Shown: one piece after another, positions 44,414-51,031 of the stretch
Position numbering within the stretch: position 1 is the stretch's first letter
How the letters are laid out: every line of letters starts with the position of its first letter
Origin: M3007 sp044230315
Lineage (GTDB): Bacteria > Bacteroidota > Bacteroidia > Chitinophagales > Saprospiraceae
NCBI GenBank assembly: GCA_044230315.1
Contig: JBGARJ010000009.1
Span: 62,001 to 126,000 of the forward strand
Direction of reading: 5' to 3'
Length of the DNA stretch: 64,000 nucleotides
The notes under the pieces: generated by a model
Told to the model about the DNA's origin: nothing
What the model saw: only the letters and a program-made list of their open reading frames with translations
Database searches by the model: none
Made by a program: the position numbers and the translations under genes

Positions 44414-46426
44414 ATGAAGCGACATCTACCTGTTTTACTCGCCTTTTTTTGGGCAATTCCATTCACTTGGACACAAAACTGTATACCTGGAAGTTCCATT
44501 GCACTGGAAAGAGAGGCGGCAACGACTGCCAATATACAGGCTAAAATTCAGGAAGTCAGGAAATTAAATTATTATCCCAAAGATGTTGAAGAGGTCAAGC
44601 AAATGATGCTGGACTGCAATGTCAACATGAACCGGCGGCTGAATGACATCGAACGAAAAATAAAGGAATATTCCAATATTCGTAAAGATGCGTTTGGCTA
44701 CCGGGATAACGAGGGTTTTGAAAAACAACGGCTCGACCTGGTTGAAGCGCGAAGAAAGGTGAAGGAGGACTTTAAAAAGGATTTTAAGCGGGAGAAACGC
44801 AAGGGGCTTTTCGCTGTCCTCATTAAGGACCTTCCGGAAATCCCGCCGTCTACCGATTCTTTGAAACATACCGCCCGAAATATCCTGCTTCCGGTGGCGG
44901 TCCGGTTTCTCAACGGTGAATATATCACCCGCTTGAGTTCCATGCGGGACTACACCTTGCTAAAGGATGCGATTGAATCGTTTTCGGACGGCAAGATGGA
45001 GGAAATTGATAATTTCAACAGCCGGCCCAACTACCAGCGGCGGTATTTTTTATACATCGGGGAAGTCAGTATCACCCATCTGGATGAACGGATCGGCTCA
45101 AACGATTACAACGGTTATTTCAAGGGTAAGGTCCTCAACTTTGAAACGGAAGACAATTACGCCGGTATTCTCAAGGCAGAAGGTGTTTCGGATGCCGATA
45201 TTGAACGGATCCGTACTGAAATCATCGACCACCTGCTGTCTATCCGGAGTGACAACAAAGCTGCTGAAGCAGCGCATTTCGAATATCTGGAGACCGCCAA
45301 TAAGAAGATCCGGCAACTGGATGCCGAAATCGAAGAAATTGAAAACAAAATAAAATACCGGAGCAAGAATATCAATGAAATCTGTCAGAAGGTTGGTATT
45401 CCGTTCGACGCCAGCAATGCCACCAAATCGGCGGAAAATGCCTTGCTGACCATCGACCAGCAAATTAAGGGGCTGAGCAATGAATGGAATAAGGTGAAAG
45501 AGCAGGAACTTTTATATTCGGAATCCAAACCTTTTTATATCGATAAAGACCCTGTTCTGGATGTATCGAAAAAGGCCAAGGAACTCATAGACGCTTTAAA
45601 TGCCGACAAAGGCCAGACCAACGGCTTGGAAATGTATACCCGGGTTGAGGACGGAACACTTGTGGAAAATACTTCCAAATACAAAACCATGATCTTCCGC
45701 TCCATTGACCGGGTTTGGATTTACCCGGTGCCCGGGGATGATAATTCGTACAAAATACATGTATTCGCCAAATTCAATATTACCAAACAGAGCATTCCAA
45801 CAGAGGAAGAATCCAAGCGCAGCAAGGAAGATATGGCCAGTAAAGGTAAATTGGAACAATCTCGGAGGGACAGTCTGGCGGCAGTAGCCAGGCAGGATAG
45901 CATCCAGGCCCAGCGCGCATTCGAGTTGAACCGGATCCGTTTGGAAAACGAACGGGCCCAACAATTGGCCAGGGAGCAAAAGAAACAGGAGCGCCGGGAG
46001 CGGCGCAGTGAATTCTGGGAAAATACAACGTCGGGGATCAATGGGGTGAGTTCACAAGGCCAATGGAACAAGTATTATAAATCGGTTGATATCGGCCCAC
46101 GGTGGAATTTTGGCAATGAATATAGTCTCTTCAGCATGGGTGTCTCTGCCGGTGGGTATTGGAAAAAAGGCGAATACGGTGGATTCCTCCTGCAGATCAA
46201 CACCAATTATTTTTATCAGCTGACTGAAGACGGTCCATTGTACATTATGGTTGGAGTGAATCCTAAGTTCGGCCTGGGTAACAAGAGTTTTATTGGAGTT
46301 CAGCCTGCCGTTGGAGCTATGTTTGGAACGTCAAATGTTGGTTTGTACCTGTCAATAGGGCCAGATATTACTACGCTCGGAAAAGCATTCGCTTTCCAAA
46401 TGGGTATATTGTTTCACAATGAATGA
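44414..46426 (+). CDS. Exported coiled-coil protein with C-terminal barrel-like domain
   Basis: 670 residues from the ATG at 44414, which starts a signal peptide (MKRHLPVLLAFFWAIPFTW); the frame is open 40 codons upstream but runs through the terminator and is rejected. Seen: Cys in the first mature residues (NCIPGSS), long charged coiled coils (about 25-130, 265-330 and 495-560 with KRSKEDMASKGKLEQSRRD), and a C-terminal about 120 residues (GPRWNFGNEYSLFSMGVSAGGYWKKGEYG...FQMGILFHNE) with the strand periodicity of an outer-membrane barrel or autotransporter-like end. No family recognised. A cell-envelope structural role is inferred only from composition. Confidence 0.7.
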   Translation: MKRHLPVLLAFFWAIPFTWTQNCIPGSSIALEREAATTANIQAKIQEVRKLNYYPKDVEEVKQMMLDCNVNMNRRLNDIERKIKEYSNIRKDAFGYRDNEGFEKQRLDLVEARRKVKEDFKKDFKREKRKGLFAVLIKDLPEIPPSTDSLKHTARNILLPVAVRFLNGEYITRLSSMRDYTLLKDAIESFSDGKMEEIDNFNSRPNYQRRYFLYIGEVSITHLDERIGSNDYNGYFKGKVLNFETEDNYAGILKAEGVSDADIERIRTEIIDHLLSIRSDNKAAEAAHFEYLETANKKIRQLDAEIEEIENKIKYRSKNINEICQKVGIPFDASNATKSAENALLTIDQQIKGLSNEWNKVKEQELLYSESKPFYIDKDPVLDVSKKAKELIDALNADKGQTNGLEMYTRVEDGTLVENTSKYKTMIFRSIDRVWIYPVPGDDNSYKIHVFAKFNITKQSIPTEEESKRSKEDMASKGKLEQSRRDSLAAVARQDSIQAQRAFELNRIRLENERAQQLAREQKKQERRERRSEFWENTTSGINGVSSQGQWNKYYKSVDIGPRWNFGNEYSLFSMGVSAGGYWKKGEYGGFLLQINTNYFYQLTEDGPLYIMVGVNPKFGLGNKSFIGVQPAVGAMFGTSNVGLYLSIGPDITTLGKAFAFQMGILFHNE

Positions 46427-46455
46427 GCGGTTTTGTCTGGCTTGGTCTGTGCAAC

Positions 46456-47172
46456 TCACACGATAACACTCAATTGCAGTGGCCAAATTTTACCCGCTAT
46501 AGCATCGGCTCTACGCAGCGCATGATGCTCTACTGTTTGGATGATTTCGGTTTTGGCATCGGAAGAGGCTGTGTCAAGAAGCAGGCAGGCATGCCGCCAC
46601 ACTTCATCGCGCCAATGGGTGATCATCCGCCCCAGCAACCATTCATCCACCCGGCCCATAAGATCATCGACCAGTCGCATACTGGGTTGGGCGGGCTCCA
46701 GCACTTGATCTTGCACCGTATCGATAGTGCGGCTTATAATCGTATTGACGAAACAGTAGTCGTTGTAGTATTGCGAACGCTGGTCTACCGTCAGACGCCC
46801 CCAGTCGGCATGGAGTAAATCGTGCAGGGTGAGCACCAGGTCGAAATTGATGTGCGCATTGACGCCCAGAAGCAGGTCTTGTAATGCGGCGACTTCTTTT
46901 TTTGTCGCAGCCTCAAAGGCAAAACGCCAGACGGCAGGCGTTTTCGGCCCGTTTGCCTCGAAATGTTCGAGTGCATGAAAATAATAATCGGCAAAATGGT
47001 GTAGCAATCGGTTTACCCAAGCCGTATCGGCAAACGCTCTGTTGCCGAGGGCGGTCAGCATATTGTTTGTCATGATCCGGTAACAAGCCAGAAAAATGGC
47101 CCGGCGGTCGCCCCCCGCCTGCCATTTCTGAATATGCCGGTCCATGCGTTGAAGTATCGGAGACTCTGCCAT
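46456..47172 (-). CDS. DUF5995 family protein
   Basis: 238 residues from the ATG at 47172 (MAESPILQRMDRHIQKW); 37 open codons upstream are not family-like. All-helical, no signal peptide. The centre (LLLGVNAHINFDLVLTLHDLL) is the DUF5995 hallmark: a conserved N-A-H-I-N-x-D segment that could bind a metal. Function unknown. It is the last of three closely spaced minus-strand genes (AraC-type regulator, 2H phosphoesterase, this gene; gaps 33 and 97 bp). Its stop lies 29 bp from the convergent coiled-coil gene. Confidence 0.78.
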   Translation of the reverse strand: MAESPILQRMDRHIQKWQAGGDRRAIFLACYRIMTNNMLTALGNRAFADTAWVNRLLHHFADYYFHALEHFEANGPKTPAVWRFAFEAATKKEVAALQDLLLGVNAHINFDLVLTLHDLLHADWGRLTVDQRSQYYNDYCFVNTIISRTIDTVQDQVLEPAQPSMRLVDDLMGRVDEWLLGRMITHWRDEVWRHACLLLDTASSDAKTEIIQTVEHHALRRADAIAGKIWPLQLSVIV

Positions 47173-47269
47173 GGCGGTTACATTCTGCCAAGAATTGTGT
47201 GAGTGCGGGAAAAAGAAGGAATGGGCATCTCTGCCATAAAACGGTAAATTTATACATGCTTGTTGTCGA

Positions 47270-47818
47270 TCAAACAAAAGCAAATGAACGGAATTCCCGC
47301 CATACGCCCTGATCCAGTTTTAGCAGGGTAATGGCCTCTGCCAGAAACCGGCGTTCGTATTGCTTCGAACGGAAATACGACCAGATTTCGGGAAACAACG
47401 CCTCCGGAACATCCCGGTGTGCAATGGTCATGTGCGGATGGAAAGGCCGGCGGTTGCGTTCGTCCTCCCAGCCAAAGGTTTCCTGCATAAATTGCAAAAG
47501 GTGTTGAAATAGCGCATCCAGGTCTCCATTTTTCAAGGGATCGATAAAAATAACGCGCGGTGGAAATGCCCGAAAGTTTTTCAATCCGATACTGAATGGC
47601 GGTTGTTTTAAAGCAAACCTTTCGAGCCCGCCCACCAGCGCTTTAAAATGGCCATCGGGCCAGGTAAAGGGGGGAATCAGCGTGAGGTGCGGCGGACTTC
47701 TCAACGCGTGCCCCGGGCCCCAGTTATCGGCGATATATTGTTTGAAATCCGTCACCTCGGCCTGTATCCCGGGTGGGGGTAATACGGCAAGAAAATAAAG
47801 CGGAAGTTTTACTGCCAT
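47270..47818 (-). CDS. 2'-5' RNA ligase-like 2H phosphoesterase
   Basis: 182 residues. Two HxTx motifs mark the LigT/2H superfamily: HLTL (SPPHLTLIPPF) and HMTI (FHPHMTIAHRD), about 83 residues apart, with the usual symmetrical strands between. Family members hydrolyse or ligate 2'-5' or cyclic phosphodiester bonds in RNA (for example ThpR, cyclic phosphodiesterases); the substrate is undecided. The start at 47818 lies 33 bp after the stop of the membrane AraC regulator, suggesting co-transcription. Confidence 0.85.
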   Translation of the reverse strand: MAVKLPLYFLAVLPPPGIQAEVTDFKQYIADNWGPGHALRSPPHLTLIPPFTWPDGHFKALVGGLERFALKQPPFSIGLKNFRAFPPRVIFIDPLKNGDLDALFQHLLQFMQETFGWEDERNRRPFHPHMTIAHRDVPEALFPEIWSYFRSKQYERRFLAEAITLLKLDQGVWREFRSFAFV

Positions 47819-47851
47819 GGCAACATGAACCTGGTGATTCGGGGGATAGCG

Positions 47852-49387
47852 CTATGATTTGTTGGGCATCTGAAGCAAAGTGGTGTTTTCTCCAAAATAC
47901 TCCTTGAAGGCCAGCGCGAAGGTGCCGGTGCTGGAAAATCCGACCAGTTCGGCGATTGCCTGTGGCGTCCCGGCGCGTTTTTCCAGCAGCGCTTTGGCTT
48001 TTTCGAGCCGCATTTCCCGGATAAGTTGAATAGGCTCCTTGCCGGTAAGCACGTGTAATTTTTTGAAAAAGTGTTGTTTATGCAATTGCATTTTGCGGGC
48101 CAGGTCGTCTGCCATAAAATCCGGGTCGGACAGGTACTGGTCGATGAGTTGAACGGTTTGGGTCAGGAAGGGGTCATCCAGCGCGATCCTGTTTTCGGAA
48201 AAATAGAGGTGCAGGAAACGGCTGAAGGCTTCGTGTTTTTCTTTTCGTGCTTCCAGAAGCCGGCTTACCTGGGCGTCAAACTCGTTATCGAGCACCGGCC
48301 GGCTGAACCAGGCGTCGGCGCCCGCGCGGAGGGCGTCGAGTTTCCCTTCGTTCCCATAACGGTCGGTAAACAAGATGATGGGAATATGATTGGTCCGGTC
48401 CGACAATTTGATCTGCCGGATCACGTCGATTCCCGTCTTTCCGTTCAACACCGCATCGCAAATGATCAGATCGGGGAGGTGGTTGTTGGCAATTTGAAGG
48501 CCTTCGCTGGCGGTTACAGCCGTTTCCACTTCAAAGCGGTCGGACAAAAGGGACTTCAGGTATAATATAATCTGGCGGTTCGGTTCGATCAGCAATGCCG
48601 TTTTATCGGGGCGTTTCCCGCCGGGCATAAAATAGCCGGGCGATTCATACGCCGTTGCGGCCTGTTCAACGGGTTGTTCGAATGCCGGATCGGCAGGCAA
48701 GGTGGATGCAAACCGGTCGGAACGCATAAATTCCAACTCCAACTCTTTCTTGGACAGCCGTTTACGCCAGCGCGCATTGGTTTTCCAGTTGGCCAGTAAC
48801 AACCCCATGAAAGTCAATAGAATGGCTCCGGCCACGAGCAGGGCGCGATCGGTTTCCAAGCGCACAAATTTCGATTGCTCGGCAACTTCCTGCCGGCGGA
48901 TAGCGCTAAGGGAATCCATTTGAAGTTGCAAGGCATTCAACGACGCTTGCCGGCGTTGCTCGGCAATCGAGTCCTTCACCAAATATAGTTGCTGCTGAAG
49001 CGTCAGTGCTTTGTCCGGCCAATGCCAATTATTGCAGGCGGTAATCAGGGCATTCAGGCAATCAGCGCGACGCTCCAGGTTCTTTTCCCGGTGGAGTTGT
49101 TGTGCCACCTCGGTCATAAACTGCGTTGCGCTTGTCTCGTCGCGGTTGTGTTGGTACACCTGAGAGAACAAAACCACAGCCCTGGCGGGCCACATACCAT
49201 GCGTTCGGCCGAGATAGGCCTGCAAGTTTTCCGATTCGACCTGTGCCTGCTCAAAGTTTTCCGATTTTGCCAACTCTTCGATCAAATCCAGGTAATTGCC
49301 CGTCGAATCGACAGCCACTTGACCCACGAGAAGAGCGGCTCTTCCGGTGAGAACAAGCAATAAGCAACAACAGACAATATGGCGCAT
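47852..49387 (-). CDS. Membrane-bound AraC-type regulator with atypical receiver domain and no histidine kinase
   Basis: 511 residues from the ATG at 49387 (MRHIVCCCLLL, signal-like); a TTG seven codons upstream is possible. Order: exported helical TPR-like sensor (about 25-170), transmembrane helix (about 182-200), 60-residue linker, response-regulator receiver (263-378), AraC/XylS HTH (408-508; DDLARKMQLHKQHFFKKLH, ELVGFSSTGTFALAFKEYFGE). The order matches Bacteroidota hybrid two-component systems, but DHp and HATPase domains are missing. In the receiver the phospho-acceptor Asp311 and Thr341 are present, the acidic pair is Glu268-Pro (normally DD or ED) and the invariant Lys is Arg363. Phosphorylation is therefore doubtful. 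It probably regulates nearby or its own genes; the targets are unknown. Confidence 0.85.
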   Translation of the reverse strand: MRHIVCCCLLLVLTGRAALLVGQVAVDSTGNYLDLIEELAKSENFEQAQVESENLQAYLGRTHGMWPARAVVLFSQVYQHNRDETSATQFMTEVAQQLHREKNLERRADCLNALITACNNWHWPDKALTLQQQLYLVKDSIAEQRRQASLNALQLQMDSLSAIRRQEVAEQSKFVRLETDRALLVAGAILLTFMGLLLANWKTNARWRKRLSKKELELEFMRSDRFASTLPADPAFEQPVEQAATAYESPGYFMPGGKRPDKTALLIEPNRQIILYLKSLLSDRFEVETAVTASEGLQIANNHLPDLIICDAVLNGKTGIDVIRQIKLSDRTNHIPIILFTDRYGNEGKLDALRAGADAWFSRPVLDNEFDAQVSRLLEARKEKHEAFSRFLHLYFSENRIALDDPFLTQTVQLIDQYLSDPDFMADDLARKMQLHKQHFFKKLHVLTGKEPIQLIREMRLEKAKALLEKRAGTPQAIAELVGFSSTGTFALAFKEYFGENTTLLQMPNKS

Positions 49388-49423
49388 GATCAAATCGGTT
49401 TTGGGCAAAAAAAATTCTGCTCA

Positions 49424-49431
49424 CAAATGTA
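49424..49431 (-). promoter_or_regulatory. -7 promoter element (TACATTTG)
   Basis: Exact TAnnTTTG on the minus strand, 36 bp before the ATG at 49387 of the membrane AraC regulator. Confidence 0.45.
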
Positions 49432-49465
49432 GGCGTTCAACGGGGACTTAGCCCGGCACAGTCTA

Positions 49466-49473
49466 TACTTTTG
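49466..49473 (+). promoter_or_regulatory. -7 promoter element for the GNAT gene (TACTTTTG)
   Basis: Exact TAnnTTTG on the plus strand, 20 bp before the ATG at 49494. It is back to back with the divergent element at 49424. Confidence 0.5.
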
Positions 49474-49493
49474 TCCACTTTAACGCCTCGTAT

Positions 49494-49934
49494 ATGGAAG
49501 TTCAACGCGCTCACTTTAGCATTTCCACTGACCCCTCCCGGTTGGATATTTCCATGATTCACGACTATTTGTGCAACCATTCGTATTGGGCGGCGGGTAT
49601 TCCGGAGGAAACGGTCCGGGCCGCTGTTGATGGCGCATTGTGTTTTGGCATATTCTACGAGCAACGCCAGATCGGCTTCGCCCGGGTAATTTCGGATTAT
49701 GCCACGATCGCCTATTTGGGTGATGTATTTATCCTGCCCGAATACCGGGGCCAGGGTTTGTCCAAATGGCTGATGGAGGTCGTGGTGGGGCACCCGGCGT
49801 TGCAGGGTTTGCGGCGCTGGATCTTAGCCACGGCCGACGCGCACGGCTTGTACGCCCGGTATGGCTTTCAATCCCTGGCGCGGCCGGAGCGCTGGATGGA
49901 AAAACACGACCCGGATGTTTATCGCTCCAAATGA
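49494..49934 (+). CDS. GNAT family N-acetyltransferase
   Basis: 146 residues. Acetyl-CoA-binding motif A is VFILPEYRGQGLSKWLME (RxxGxG/S type: RGQGLS), preceded by the QIGFARVISD strand and followed by ILATADAHGLYARYGF (motif B, with the usual Tyr-x-x-x-GF). This arrangement is common in small bacterial acetyltransferases acting on amino or small-molecule substrates. Nothing in the neighbourhood identifies the substrate. Followed after 100 bp by ccmE. Confidence 0.9.
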   Translation: MEVQRAHFSISTDPSRLDISMIHDYLCNHSYWAAGIPEETVRAAVDGALCFGIFYEQRQIGFARVISDYATIAYLGDVFILPEYRGQGLSKWLMEVVVGHPALQGLRRWILATADAHGLYARYGFQSLARPERWMEKHDPDVYRSK

Positions 49935-50034
49935 ACCGTGCAACCCGCAACGATTTACCCACTTCTAACGTTTGACAAAAATCATACCCAGAAACACCCC
50001 GGCACACCGTAAATTTGCAGTAAATCTAAAATCT

Positions 50035-50430
50035 ATGAAACGTTCTCACATTCTGGCGATCGCCGTAGTAGCTGTGGCCATCGGTATTTTGATCTCGGCC
50101 AGCAAAGACGTGACGACATATGCCAATTTCAACCAGGCCGCTCAAATTGGCGAGCGGGTGAAATTGGTCGGGCAGTTGGTAAAAGACAAACCGGTGGAAT
50201 ACAACCCGGAAAAAGACCCGAACTACCTGGTTTTCTACCTGCGTGACGACGCCGGTACCGTGCGCCGCGTGGTGTTGCGGAAAGGCAAACCGCAGGATTT
50301 CGAGCGCTCCGAACAGATCGTGCTGACCGGCCAGATGAATGGCGACACCTTTGAAGCCGCCGATATGTTGCTCAAGTGCCCGTCGAAGTACAAAGACCAG
50401 GAAGTGTACGTCCGTTCGGAAAAAGGTTAA
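50035..50430 (+). CDS. ccmE: Cytochrome c maturation heme chaperone CcmE, Cys-type
   Basis: 131 residues from the ATG at 50035; one N-terminal membrane anchor (about 6-23), then an OB-fold domain in the periplasm (VKLVGQLVKDKP, YLVFYLRDDAGTVRRVVLRKGKPQDFE, EQIVLTGQMNGDTFEAADMLLK). The heme-attachment segment, HxxxY in E. coli (His130/Tyr134), reads CPSKY (Cys115/Tyr119). A CxxxY variant is known from archaea and some sulfate reducers. It should carry heme for transfer to apocytochrome c. It is followed by a YcxB-like gene and ccmF, an order that supports the assignment. Confidence 0.9.
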   Translation: MKRSHILAIAVVAVAIGILISASKDVTTYANFNQAAQIGERVKLVGQLVKDKPVEYNPEKDPNYLVFYLRDDAGTVRRVVLRKGKPQDFERSEQIVLTGQMNGDTFEAADMLLKCPSKYKDQEVYVRSEKG

Positions 50431-50438
50431 AGGAGGCT

Positions 50439-50945
50439 GTGGAACCCATATCGTTACATTTCCAGTACACGGAAGCCGACTACCAGGAGTTTTTGCGCAA
50501 TTACTTCTGGAAAAACCAGAGCAAGCAGTATATCGGACTGATCTTTTTTGCCTTGATCGTGCTCGGTATTATCAACCGCGACCAAATTCGTTCGATGTAT
50601 TTTTTGGTTTCCACGGTGTTGCCGGTAGCCATCATCGTCGGGTTATGGTTTATGATCTTGCAATATTCCGGCCGCAAAGCGTTCCTGATGACACCTCAAA
50701 TGCAGGAACCCCGGGAATGCCGGATCGACCTGGTACAAATTGTGCTAAACGGCGCCACCTTTTCTTCCGATTTTGAATGGGCGGGTGTCCAGCAAGTAGT
50801 GGAAACAAGGAATTTATATTTGCTGTACAATTCAAAACAAAGCGCAGTTATCCTTCCCAAAAGAGTCTTTTCCGCAGAGCAAACCAATGCTTTTCGGCGT
50901 ATTGTTTCCCAACAGCCGGGTTTGCGGATATCCTGGAAGGGCTGA
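50439..50945 (+). CDS. YcxB-like membrane protein
   Basis: 168 residues from a GTG at 50439 (VEPISLHFQYTEADYQEF); the frame is open to a GTG at 50376 inside ccmE, so a longer overlapping form is possible. AAAGGAGG at 50429-50436 lies just 2 nt before the GTG, too close for normal use. Two membrane helices (about 32-50, 58-78), then a soluble beta-rich YcxB-like domain (ECRIDLVQIVLNGATFSSDFEWAGVQQVVETRNLYLLYNSKQSAVILPKRVF; only a short part is diagnostic). Inserted between ccmE and ccmF, possibly part of the same transcript, but a -7 box precedes ccmF. Confidence 0.72.
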   Translation: MEPISLHFQYTEADYQEFLRNYFWKNQSKQYIGLIFFALIVLGIINRDQIRSMYFLVSTVLPVAIIVGLWFMILQYSGRKAFLMTPQMQEPRECRIDLVQIVLNGATFSSDFEWAGVQQVVETRNLYLLYNSKQSAVILPKRVFSAEQTNAFRRIVSQQPGLRISWKG

Positions 50946-51004
50946 TCTTTTGAGGTTTGTCGCTCCCAATCTTTTAAAAGACGCCAATTTGCTGCCAATC
51001 CCCT

Positions 51005-51012
51005 TATTTTTG
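51005..51012 (+). promoter_or_regulatory. -7 promoter element for ccmF (TATTTTTG)
   Basis: Exact TAnnTTTG, 19 bp before the ccmF ATG at 51032. No properly spaced -33 TTG. Confidence 0.48.
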
Positions 51013-51031
51013 CGCACCTAAGCGAAAAAAC

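Noticed and set aside
50429..50436. Functional Shine-Dalgarno for the YcxB-like gene
   Set aside because: Spacing to GTG is only 2 nt and Bacteroidota depend little on such sites.
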